NCBI RefSeq assembly: GCF_000173075.1
Contig: NZ_ABVL01000008.1
Coordinates: forward strand, 1 to 64,000
Length of the DNA stretch: 64,000 nt
Source: Chthoniobacter flavus Ellin428
Lineage (GTDB): Bacteria > Verrucomicrobiota > Verrucomicrobiia > Chthoniobacterales > Chthoniobacteraceae
Direction: 5' to 3'
Of this stretch, positions 17,264 to 25,623 are shown piece after piece (the stretch's first letter is position 1; each line of letters starts with the position of its first letter). The translations under genes and the position numbers were made by a program. The notes beneath the pieces are model-generated. The model was given only the letters and a program-made list of their open reading frames with translations, had not been told where the DNA came from and ran no database searches.

Positions 17264-19951
17264 TCAATTGACGTAACGGAATTCCGCGCTGGCGAAGAGC
17301 GCTCGGCAGAAGCTGGTCCACGCGGCCCTGGCCGCATCGGCATCGCGCACGCCCGCGGCGCCGCTCTGGCCCTTGGCCCAGTTCGCCGGGAAGCGGGTGA
17401 AGAAAGCCGTGGCCGCGGTCCGCTCGGCATTATCCGGCGGACGCGAAAAGACGAGCCAGTAGGCGTAGGTAATGCGTTCCTGGAGATTCGCCCCAAGGCC
17501 GCCATTCGGCCCCGAAGGATATCCCGCCACCACGCGTTCACCGAGCCGCTCCGCGCGCTTCTCGACGAATTTGCTATTCAACATGAAGAGCGCCTGCGAC
17601 GGCACATTGGTCGTCTCGCGATCGCCGGTGACCAGCGAGTTCTCGGCGAAGTCGAAAAGCGCGAGCGACTCCGGCACGGCATCGCGCGCATCCGGCAGAT
17701 ACACGGAGCGCACTGGCGTATCGACGTTGAGCTGCGCCTCGCTCATGCCGCGGCCGCGCGGACCGTTGATCATGCCGTCACCGGCCATGGCGACGGCATC
17801 ACCGACGGGCGCGCTGTACTGCAAGTCGCCGCTTACCGAGAGCATCGCATCACGGATACACTCGGCATCGAGGCGCCGCTTGCTCATGCGCCACACAAGC
17901 GTGTTCTCCGGATCCGCAGCGAAATCCTTGGGATTGAAGTTGGAGCTGAGTTGATAGGCGTGGCTCAGCACGATCTCGCGGATTATCTTTTTCACCGAGT
18001 AGCCCTTCTTTTGGAAATCGAGGGCGAGATGATCGAGTAACGCCTGGTCGCTCGGCAGATGACCGGTAGTGCCGAAGTTATCCGTGCTTTCGACGATGCC
18101 CTTGCCGAAGAGCCAGTGCCAGACACGGTTCACCATCACCCGCGAGGTCAACGGATTCGTCGGCGCGGTGAGCCATTCCGCCAATTCGAGGCGGCCGCTG
18201 GTGCCCTCCGGAATCGCGGGCGCATTGCCATTGCTAAGGATGCTCACGAAGCCGCGTGGCACTTTGTCGCCGGGCTTGTCGACATCGCCGCGCGCGTAGA
18301 GCGGGCTATCGGTGATCGTCGGAAACGCGGTGACGCTCCCATAGAAACGTCCGCCCTTGCCGCCGCCGGCAAACATCCCGCCGAAGCGGCCGCCACCGCC
18401 GGCGCTCGCCGAACTCATCGCCGGACGATCCTTCGCGCCCATGGCGAGAATCTTCGGACGCCCCGAGGCATCGAACGAATTCAGCTCCGACTCGAGCATC
18501 CCCGTCTGCGTGAGGAGGATCAGGAGGCGAACACCTTTCTTCACATCCACACCATTCGCCGGCTTGCCTTCGCGCCGGGCCTCCATGCGCTCGGAGATCA
18601 TTTCGTTGCGCTCCTTCTCGAGATCGGCCAATTGCTTCTCCTTCTGTGCGCGTTCGGCCGGCGCCAGAATCTTCGTGATCGTCGGCAGACCGGAGCTCGC
18701 CGGCAATTCGATGAGCTGGGTGGCGTGGCGATTCTGCTGGCCGCTGGCCGTACCGTAGCGCGTGTCCGTGCTCAGGAAAATGCCGGCCATCGCGTAGTAT
18801 TCGCGCTGCGGAATCGGGTCGAACTTGTGATCGTGGCAGCGCGCGCAGGCAATGGTCATGCCGAGGACGCCTTGGGAAATCGCATCGATCTGCTCATCGG
18901 CGACATCGAGCGCATACTGCCGCGGGTTGTTCTCGTTTTGCGATTTGGCGCCGATCGCCAGGTAACCCGTGGCCACTTCGTGTTCGGCCCGTTCGCGCTC
19001 GGTCTTCGCCGGCAACAGGTCGCCGGCGATTTGCTCGCGCAAGAATTCGTCGTAGGGCTTGTCGGCATTGAACGCGGCGATGACGTAGTCGCGATAACGC
19101 CACGCGTGCGGATAGGCGAAATTCGCTTCCTTGCCGCTGGACTCCGCATAGCGAGCCACGTCCAACCAGTGCCGGCCCCAGCGCTCGCCAAATTGCGGCG
19201 AGTTGAGCAAGCGGTCCACCACAGTGGCAAAAGCGTTCGGCGATTTGTCCTGCTCAAAAGCGCGGATTTCATCGAGGCTCGGCGGCACGCCGACGAGGTC
19301 GAAATAAACGCGACGAATGAGCGTGAGCTTGTCCGCATCGGCGACGGGCTTCAGTCCCTTGGCCTCCAGGCCCGCGAGCAGAAAGCGATCGATATCCGCC
19401 CGCGCCCAGGCCGCATCCTGCACCGCCGGCACTTCAGTCTTTTTCGGCGCCTTGAAGGCCCACCAATCCTTCGACTTCTCGGTGTCATACTTTTTGGCCG
19501 CCGCCACCGTGACCGGACCACCGTTGCGAGGATCGGGCGCGCCCATCTGCACCCACTTTTCGAAATCCTGGATGACGTCGGCGGGCAGCTTGCCGCCGGC
19601 CTTTTGGGGCGGCATGGCGGTGTCCTTGTTGCCATAGTGGATCGCTTCGATGAGCAGGCTGTCCTTCAGATTGCCGGGCACTACGGCCGGTCCGCTATCG
19701 CCGCCGCGGCGAATGCCTTCCCGCGAATCGACCATCAGGCCGCCCTTCAGCTTTTCCGCCTTTTCCGAGTGGCACTTATAGCACTTGTCGGTGAGCACGG
19801 GACGGATCTTCTTCTCAAAGAAATCGAGCTGATCCTGGGGGATGGCCTCGGCCTGGGCGACATCCGCCTTCTTGCCCTCGTCGAGCGCGGCCATCGCCGG
19901 ACCGGCGGCCAGCAAGAGGGCGAAAATGGGAGAAATCTGATAAGTTTTCAC
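17264..19951 (-). CDS. PSD1 cytochrome c / DUF1549 / DUF1553 protein
   Basis: Predicted 895 residues from ATG 19951 with a signal peptide (MKTYQISPIFALLLAAGPAM). Domain order: a PSD1 c-type cytochrome with haem site Cys57-x-x-Cys60-His61 (DKCYKCHS), the DUF1549 region (RRVYFDLVGVPPSLDEI, GERWGRHWLDVARYAES) with a second CARCHDHKFDP motif near 367-371, and DUF1553 at the C-terminus (NRVWHWLFGKGIVESTDNFG, SQALFMLNS). It is exported and haem-bearing, and presumably passes electrons or anchors the partner DUF1501 protein. A Gly-rich insert (SASAGGGGRFGGMFAGGG) lies in the middle. It precedes the DUF1501 gene and both are likely one transcript. Confidence 0.93.
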   Translation of the reverse strand: MKTYQISPIFALLLAAGPAMAALDEGKKADVAQAEAIPQDQLDFFEKKIRPVLTDKCYKCHSEKAEKLKGGLMVDSREGIRRGGDSGPAVVPGNLKDSLLIEAIHYGNKDTAMPPQKAGGKLPADVIQDFEKWVQMGAPDPRNGGPVTVAAAKKYDTEKSKDWWAFKAPKKTEVPAVQDAAWARADIDRFLLAGLEAKGLKPVADADKLTLIRRVYFDLVGVPPSLDEIRAFEQDKSPNAFATVVDRLLNSPQFGERWGRHWLDVARYAESSGKEANFAYPHAWRYRDYVIAAFNADKPYDEFLREQIAGDLLPAKTERERAEHEVATGYLAIGAKSQNENNPRQYALDVADEQIDAISQGVLGMTIACARCHDHKFDPIPQREYYAMAGIFLSTDTRYGTASGQQNRHATQLIELPASSGLPTITKILAPAERAQKEKQLADLEKERNEMISERMEARREGKPANGVDVKKGVRLLILLTQTGMLESELNSFDASGRPKILAMGAKDRPAMSSASAGGGGRFGGMFAGGGKGGRFYGSVTAFPTITDSPLYARGDVDKPGDKVPRGFVSILSNGNAPAIPEGTSGRLELAEWLTAPTNPLTSRVMVNRVWHWLFGKGIVESTDNFGTTGHLPSDQALLDHLALDFQKKGYSVKKIIREIVLSHAYQLSSNFNPKDFAADPENTLVWRMSKRRLDAECIRDAMLSVSGDLQYSAPVGDAVAMAGDGMINGPRGRGMSEAQLNVDTPVRSVYLPDARDAVPESLALFDFAENSLVTGDRETTNVPSQALFMLNSKFVEKRAERLGERVVAGYPSGPNGGLGANLQERITYAYWLVFSRPPDNAERTAATAFFTRFPANWAKGQSGAAGVRDADAARAAWTSFCRALFASAEFRYVN

Positions 19952-20136
19952 GGTACCGTGGATTTACGACTTTCAACCCTGCCGTCGGCCCGCGGTTGCG
20001 TGGAAATTATTAGCAAGGACGAAATGCCGCTCGACCTGCCGGTTTCCATGGTAAAAATCCGCCCCGCCCTTGCAAAAGCGCGTGCGCCCATCCGCTTCCC
20101 TGCCATTCTGGCTTCCCGCCTTCGTTTCCCTTTTTC

Positions 20137-21882
20137 ATGTCCAGCTTTTCCCGTCCCGCTGATTCCCTCCCTGTCGACTCGACGGCGCGCGAGGCGGCAT
20201 CGGCGGCCCGCTCCGCAAAGCTCACCCGCACCGAGTGCCTCATCCTGGCGCTCGCCCTGATTCTGCTGGCCGGCCTGCGCTGGTTTTCGGTGACAAGCCA
20301 TCGGTGGAATAGCGACGAGTCCCAGCACTTGCACGTGGTGTGGGCGTGGACGGTGGGCAAGCTCCAGTATCGCGACATTTTCGATAACCACACCCCGCTC
20401 TTCCACATCCTGAATGCGCCTCTGCTGCGCTGGCTCGGGGAACGGGCGGACATCGTCCTGCCGATGCGTCGCGCGATGATGCCACTCTTCGCCATTGGCG
20501 TGTGGTGCATCTACCGGCTCGGGGCGACGCTTTACGATCGGCGCACTGGTTGGTTTGCCGCGCTCATCGGCGCTTTCCTGCCGGCGTTTTTCTATCGGAT
20601 GGGCGAGTTCCGTACCGATGTGCTCTGGACCATCCTCTGGCTGGCGACGCTCGCCGTGGGCCTCAGTGGCCGGCTTACTCCGGGGCGGACTTTTGCCGCG
20701 GCGCTGCTGCTCGGCGCGGCCTTCAGTGTGTCGATGAAATCGACGCTGCTCGTGCTCTGCCTGGCGGTCGCGGGCATCATCACCTGGCTGCTCGCCGGCC
20801 GGCCGATTTCGAAAGCGTGGCCGGCGCACCTCATCGCCTTCATCGTCGGCGTGGTCATCGTGCCCGGCGCGATCGTCGCCTACTTCGCCAGCCAGGGCGC
20901 GCTCGAACCGCTCTACTATTGCGTGATCAAGCACAACACCATGGCGGGGAACGGCCTCGGCAAGACGATCACCAAACAACTCCTCTCGCAAAGCACGCTC
21001 TGGTTGATCCCCACGATCTTCCTCACGCGGGCCATGCTGCCTGGCGTGCGGCAGGATCCGGAGCGCGGTTATCGCCGGCTCTTTTTGTTTCTCGTCGCCG
21101 GGACTTACTACTCGCTCCTCCGCGGCTTCTGGCCGGTGGTGACCACGCAGGATTACATCCCGTGGCTCCCGCTGTTGCCGATCTTCGCCGTGGCGGGGAT
21201 CACCTGGGCGAGCGACTGGACGGCGGCGCGCTTCCACTGGAAACTCCCGTGGCTGCTCATCCCCACGCTGTTACTCCTCGGCGAAATCGTCTGGATCGTG
21301 CGCGAAGAGCCGCCCTTCACGGTCACGGAGAAGGGACGCATCGCCTCTCTCTCCACCGTCCTGCGCCTCACCGACCCGGGCGAATATGTCTTCGATCTCA
21401 AGGGCGAAAGCATCTTCCGCCCACGGCCGACCCGGCTGGTTTTCGAGACCCTCACCCGCGATCAAATTCTCACCAGCCGCCTGGTCGACGACACCATTCC
21501 GCGGCTCATCGAAACGCGCACCGCAGTGACGCGCCCGAGCAAGCGAATGATGGATCCGACGAAGCAGTTCCTGAAGCAGAACTACATCTCCGTCGAAGGC
21601 TGCTGCGTGCTCGGTCTCCATCTGCCAGTCGAACAGAACAAGCCGCTTACTTTCAATCTCGTCATCCCCGAGCGCTATGCGTTGTTCAGCCAGAACGGCC
21701 CGGTGACCGCGATGCTCGACGGCCAGCCCTACGACGGGCCGCGCCAGCTGGCCGCGGGAAAGCACGAAGTCACCGTGACCAGCCCGGATCCCACCGGGAA
21801 CGTCACGCTGGTCTGGGCGCGTGCCTTGGAACGCGGCTCGGCACCCAAAAACAACAGCGGGGAAGCATTTTCAGCGGACTGA
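20137..21882 (+). CDS. GT39-like membrane glycosyltransferase (first of a tandem pair)
   Basis: Predicted 581 residues from ATG 20137. About ten membrane helices run from residue 34 to about 390. The first extracytoplasmic loop carries the acidic pair Asp60-Glu61 (NSDESQHLHVVWAW), as in the PMT/ArnT family, where it is catalytic. DNHTPLFHILNAPL follows. The C-terminal 160 residues are soluble and end in a small domain with KHEVTVTSPDPTGNVTLVW. Such enzymes move a sugar from a polyprenyl-phosphate donor to a lipid or protein on the outer side of the inner membrane. The next gene is a paralogue 4 nt away. Acceptor and sugar unknown. Confidence 0.8.
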   Translation: MSSFSRPADSLPVDSTAREAASAARSAKLTRTECLILALALILLAGLRWFSVTSHRWNSDESQHLHVVWAWTVGKLQYRDIFDNHTPLFHILNAPLLRWLGERADIVLPMRRAMMPLFAIGVWCIYRLGATLYDRRTGWFAALIGAFLPAFFYRMGEFRTDVLWTILWLATLAVGLSGRLTPGRTFAAALLLGAAFSVSMKSTLLVLCLAVAGIITWLLAGRPISKAWPAHLIAFIVGVVIVPGAIVAYFASQGALEPLYYCVIKHNTMAGNGLGKTITKQLLSQSTLWLIPTIFLTRAMLPGVRQDPERGYRRLFLFLVAGTYYSLLRGFWPVVTTQDYIPWLPLLPIFAVAGITWASDWTAARFHWKLPWLLIPTLLLLGEIVWIVREEPPFTVTEKGRIASLSTVLRLTDPGEYVFDLKGESIFRPRPTRLVFETLTRDQILTSRLVDDTIPRLIETRTAVTRPSKRMMDPTKQFLKQNYISVEGCCVLGLHLPVEQNKPLTFNLVIPERYALFSQNGPVTAMLDGQPYDGPRQLAAGKHEVTVTSPDPTGNVTLVWARALERGSAPKNNSGEAFSAD

Positions 21883-21886
21883 GGGC

Positions 21887-23611
21887 ATGATGAATTTCGC
21901 TGTTTCCACCGAGGACGATTTTTCCGAATCCCAGCCCGCGCACGAGTCGATCGGCGCGCTGGAGCGATGGCTCGCCTTTGGACTGCTCGGGTGCGCGCTG
22001 GTCCTGCGTTTTCTCTACATCTGGCATTACCGGATCGACTCGGACGAGCCGCAGCATTTGCACGTGGTGTGGGCATGGACGCAAGGCCTGTTGCCCTATC
22101 ACGATGTTTTCGACAATCACTCGCCGCTCTTCCAGGCGCTCTTCGCGCCGCTGTTTTATTTGCTCGGCGTCCGCGCGGATATCCTGCTGCCCATGCGCGC
22201 GGGCGAACTCCCGCTTTTCATCCTCGCGATCTTTTGCGTTTGGAAAATAGCCCGCTCGATTTTCACCCCGCGCGTGGCGTTGTGGACCGCGACGCTCGCC
22301 GCGCTGGTGCCGCCGTTCTATCTGAACTCGATTGAGTTTCGTCCCGACCAATTGTGGACGGTGGTGTGGCTGCTCATCCTCCTCGTGCTGGGCACCGGCC
22401 CGATCGGTGCGCGGCGCATGGCGCTGGCCGGTCTCCTCTGCGGCCTGGCCTTCTGCGTGTCGATGAAAAGCTCGCTGCTGCTCGCGGCTCTTGTGCAGGC
22501 ATTGATCGGTGCACTCATCGTCCGCTGGATCGCCGGCGGTTTTCCGCTGCGCTGGTCGCACATCTTCCGTTGCTCGGGAGCGTGGCTTGCTGGACTGGTG
22601 ATTGTGCCGGCGTTGGTTGTGCTCTTCTTCTACGAGCGCGGCGTGCTGCGCGACATGTACTACTGCGTGATCCAGCACAACATCCTGCCCGGCGCTTCCA
22701 ACCGGGTCTTCGGGAGTGCCGCGATCAAGACGTGGCTGAAAGGGCTGGTCGGCGCGCTCATCGCCGGCGCGCTCATCGTGCGCTTGCGCATGCCCATTCC
22801 CGTGCGCACCCGCATCGCGTTCCTCTTCTTCGCGCCTTTCCTTTATTACACGACGCTCGAAGCCGCGTGGCCCGTGCTGACCGCGGAGGATTATCTTCCG
22901 TTCTACCCGGCGATGATGATCACCATCGGCCCGGCGGTCCTGTGGCTGGCGAACCGGCTTGTCCGCCATACCTTCCCGGTCGGCGGCGTCCTGGCCGTGG
23001 CGGAACTGGTCTGCATCCTCGTCACCGTCTCGCCCTTTCAGGACCACACGGTCGATAAGATCGGCATCGTCGCCGACACGCTCAAGCTCACCGATCCAAG
23101 TGATTACGTGATGGATAGCAAGGGCGAGACGATCTACCGGCGGCGCCCCTTTCGTTATGTGATCGAGTCGCTGACGTTTCACCGGATCAAGCAGGGCATC
23201 GTCAAAGACACAATCGCGGACGAGCTCATCGCAAAGCGCGTGCCCTTGGCGACCACGCAGCGGATGCCGCATCGCGCGCGCGATTTCATCAAAAAGAATT
23301 ACGTGCCAATCGCCTTCCGGCTGTATGTCCTCGGCAAAGTCTTGCGCGACAAAGGCGTCACTCCTGGTGCGCCCTGCGCCTTCGAAATCAAGGTCCCGGC
23401 ACGCTACACGCTCGTCGATCCCGACGGCACGCCCGCCGGCCAGCTCGACGGCACGCCCTTCACCGGCTCCCGCGAACTCACCGCCGGCAAGCACAGCTTC
23501 CTTCCCGAAGGCGACCCCGGCAAAGTCGTGCTCATCTGGGCGCCCGCCATCGAGCGCGGCTACTCGCCCTTCGCGAAGATCAAAAAGGATTACAAGTCGC
23601 CGCAGGATTGA
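21887..23611 (+). CDS. GT39-like membrane glycosyltransferase (second of a tandem pair)
   Basis: Predicted 574 residues from ATG 21887, which follows the previous stop by 4 nt and has GAGGG in front. Same plan as its neighbour: membrane helices from about residue 26, the acidic motif DSDEPQHLHVVWAW (Asp53, Glu54), DNHSPLFQALFAPLF, and a soluble C-terminal domain ending in GKHSFLPEGDPGKVVLIWAP. Shared blocks (LYYCVIKHN versus MYYCVIQHN; VMDSKGETIYRRRP versus VFDLKGESIFRPRP) show a duplication that has since diverged. The two may act on successive sugars or form a heterodimer. Confidence 0.8.
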   Translation: MMNFAVSTEDDFSESQPAHESIGALERWLAFGLLGCALVLRFLYIWHYRIDSDEPQHLHVVWAWTQGLLPYHDVFDNHSPLFQALFAPLFYLLGVRADILLPMRAGELPLFILAIFCVWKIARSIFTPRVALWTATLAALVPPFYLNSIEFRPDQLWTVVWLLILLVLGTGPIGARRMALAGLLCGLAFCVSMKSSLLLAALVQALIGALIVRWIAGGFPLRWSHIFRCSGAWLAGLVIVPALVVLFFYERGVLRDMYYCVIQHNILPGASNRVFGSAAIKTWLKGLVGALIAGALIVRLRMPIPVRTRIAFLFFAPFLYYTTLEAAWPVLTAEDYLPFYPAMMITIGPAVLWLANRLVRHTFPVGGVLAVAELVCILVTVSPFQDHTVDKIGIVADTLKLTDPSDYVMDSKGETIYRRRPFRYVIESLTFHRIKQGIVKDTIADELIAKRVPLATTQRMPHRARDFIKKNYVPIAFRLYVLGKVLRDKGVTPGAPCAFEIKVPARYTLVDPDGTPAGQLDGTPFTGSRELTAGKHSFLPEGDPGKVVLIWAPAIERGYSPFAKIKKDYKSPQD

Positions 23612-23690
23612 AGCCTTTGCCGTCATTCAGCATAGAACCGGTCGTACCACCAGCGATCGCTTCGCAGAGACGCGCGCAGCGCCCCCAAAA

Positions 23691-23833
23691 ACACCGTCAT
23701 CCTGAGCTTGCGAAGGACCTCTGATCTCTGCCGGGCATCTTGATAGTCGCCATAGACAGCAGCACGCTGTCATCTTCCGTACGGTAAAAAAGGCAGAAGT
23801 CAGAGGTCCTTCGCAAGCTCAGGATGACGGTGT
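23691..23833. repeat. Perfect 34-bp inverted repeat (GTCATCCTGAGC family)
   Basis: Arm 23691-23724 begins ACACCGTCATCCTGAGCTTG. Arm 23800-23833 is its exact complement, ending GATGACGGTGT. All 34 positions pair. The spacer of 75 nt has no gene. It lies between the convergent glycosyltransferase (ends 23611) and FAD oxidoreductase (ends 23894). The core resembles the GTCATCCTGAGCG repeat known from many unrelated genomes. Confidence 0.95.
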
Positions 23834-23893
23834 GGAGCGCTACGCGCCTCTCTGCATGGCGCTCACTGACCGCACTGCCGGTGTGTGCGCTGC

Positions 23894-25567
23894 CTACTTC
23901 TTCCCCGCCGCTTTCGCCGGCGCCTTGTATTCCAGGACCTGCCCGTCCGCGAGCAACCGCTCGCGCAGCTTCGCATACGGCACATCCTGTACGGCGCTCT
24001 TCGCATCGATCGCCATCGCTGCCACCGTCGCGGCGCTTTCGCCGAGAATCATAAACACCGGCTCCATGCGAATGCTGCCATAGGCGATATGCGAAGCGGA
24101 CGCACACACCGGCACGAGCAAGTTGTCCGCCTGGCCTTTCTTCGGCACCAGCGAGCCGTAGGCGATCTCGTAGGGCGCCTTCAAGCCCACGCCGATATCA
24201 CCCTCGTTCTGCACATTTCCCTCGGGCGTGATGTAACGCTGCACATTATGCGAATCGATGCCGTAGCTGCCCATGCCCACGGATTCCGGCGTCTTGCGCA
24301 CTTTCTGCAGGTCATTCTGAGTCATGACGTAACTGCCAACCATGCGGCGCGCTTCGCGAATATAGAGCTGCGGCGACCACCCGCCGCTGTCCTTGAATTC
24401 ATCCTTCGGGAGGCCCCACTTCTGCATTTGCTCCCGCACCTCCTGGGGCACACGCGGGTCATTGGCGATGAAGTACAGCCAGCCCTTCTGATACGTCTCG
24501 TGCTCCTTGATGATCTCGCGACGGCGCTCGTAAGACGCATCGGGATAATCCCAATTCATCCCAATATCATCCGTGCTGAACGGCCCGTGATTGTTGGTGT
24601 CGGTCTTATGATTCGGGATCGGATCGAACTTCTGGAAGGTCTCGCGCCAGCCCGCCTGGTAGACGCGCGCCAGGAGCTCGTACTGCTTGGGATCGTAGCC
24701 CTCCGGCTTGGCAAACGGGATGCGATTCTCCGGCACATCCGTGAGGCACATACGGAAGCAATAGGCCTGCACCCGCTTGTCCGCCGCGCCGTAGGTGCCC
24801 GGCGGCTCGGTGCTCACGCGCGCGACCACACCGCTCTTGGGATCGCCAGGCACGACATAGGCGCTGATCGGCGCCTTCACCGCGCCGAAATTGTGTCTGT
24901 GATGCAGCACGCCCACCTGCACGCCGTTCCACTTCTCATCGTAGGTGCTCTGCGCCTCGCGCCCGACGGTGTAATTCACACCGGCCGTGGCCATCAGGTC
25001 GCCTTCGTAAGTGGCATCGATGAACATCTTCCCGCCATAGGTCTTGCCACTCAGCACGGTGATCGACGCGATGTGCGCCCCCTCTTTCTTCACCCCCTTC
25101 GCGCGGTCGAGCCATTCGTCGCGTACGACCGGAATTTGGTTCTCCTTGATGTACTCCTCGAAGATCTGCTCGGCCACGTGCGGCTCGAAAATCCACATCG
25201 TGCGATTCTCGCCATCGACCGCCGGTGTCCCCTGCCCCTTGTTGCCGTACTCTTCCTTTTTCTGCCAATTCCACGCGCCGGCCTGGTCGTAGTGCATCCA
25301 CACCCGATGATAGAAGTCGCGCGACAACCCACCGATCACCCCTTTGTTGCCCGTGTCGGTAAAGCCAAGGCCGCCCGAGGTCAGTCCGCCGAGATGCTTG
25401 TCCGGGCTGACTACGATCACCGATTTGCCCATCTTCTTCGCCTGCACCGCGGCGATGACGCCGGAAGCCGTGCCGCCGTAAACGACGACGTCATAATCCT
25501 CGGCACGGGAGAGCAGAGACAGGGCGGCAAGCGCACACAGGGAGACACAAAACGTGGGGAGTCGCAT
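23894..25567 (-). CDS. Secreted FAD-dependent oxidoreductase
   Basis: Predicted 557 residues from ATG 25567; the signal peptide MRLPTFCVSLCALAALSLLS settles the start. The dinucleotide-binding motif follows at once (YDVVVYGGTASGVIAAVQAK), then a long FAD_oxidored-type chain with KHLGGLTSGGLGFTD, FIDATYEGDLMATAGV, the NWDYPDAS block and a C-terminal RMEPVFMILGESAATVAAMA. This group is frequent in Planctomycetes and Verrucomicrobia beside sugar-degradation genes. It probably oxidises a sugar or sugar acid outside the cytoplasm. The tail is rich in Ala and Lys. It stands alone, upstream of nothing related. Confidence 0.88.
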   Translation of the reverse strand: MRLPTFCVSLCALAALSLLSRAEDYDVVVYGGTASGVIAAVQAKKMGKSVIVVSPDKHLGGLTSGGLGFTDTGNKGVIGGLSRDFYHRVWMHYDQAGAWNWQKKEEYGNKGQGTPAVDGENRTMWIFEPHVAEQIFEEYIKENQIPVVRDEWLDRAKGVKKEGAHIASITVLSGKTYGGKMFIDATYEGDLMATAGVNYTVGREAQSTYDEKWNGVQVGVLHHRHNFGAVKAPISAYVVPGDPKSGVVARVSTEPPGTYGAADKRVQAYCFRMCLTDVPENRIPFAKPEGYDPKQYELLARVYQAGWRETFQKFDPIPNHKTDTNNHGPFSTDDIGMNWDYPDASYERRREIIKEHETYQKGWLYFIANDPRVPQEVREQMQKWGLPKDEFKDSGGWSPQLYIREARRMVGSYVMTQNDLQKVRKTPESVGMGSYGIDSHNVQRYITPEGNVQNEGDIGVGLKAPYEIAYGSLVPKKGQADNLLVPVCASASHIAYGSIRMEPVFMILGESAATVAAMAIDAKSAVQDVPYAKLRERLLADGQVLEYKAPAKAAGKK

Positions 25568-25623
25568 GGGCGTCAAGTAAGAGGAGCTTCCACTCCAAGA
25601 CAAGACCAGAGCGCGTGGCTTCC

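Noticed and set aside
18059..20260. A 733-codon plus-strand open frame
   Set aside because: Antisense to the PSD1/DUF1549 gene, rich in Arg and His with no motif; a codon-bias shadow.
21803..23626. A 607-codon minus-strand open frame
   Set aside because: Antisense to the second GT39-like gene, which has clear motifs and membrane helices.
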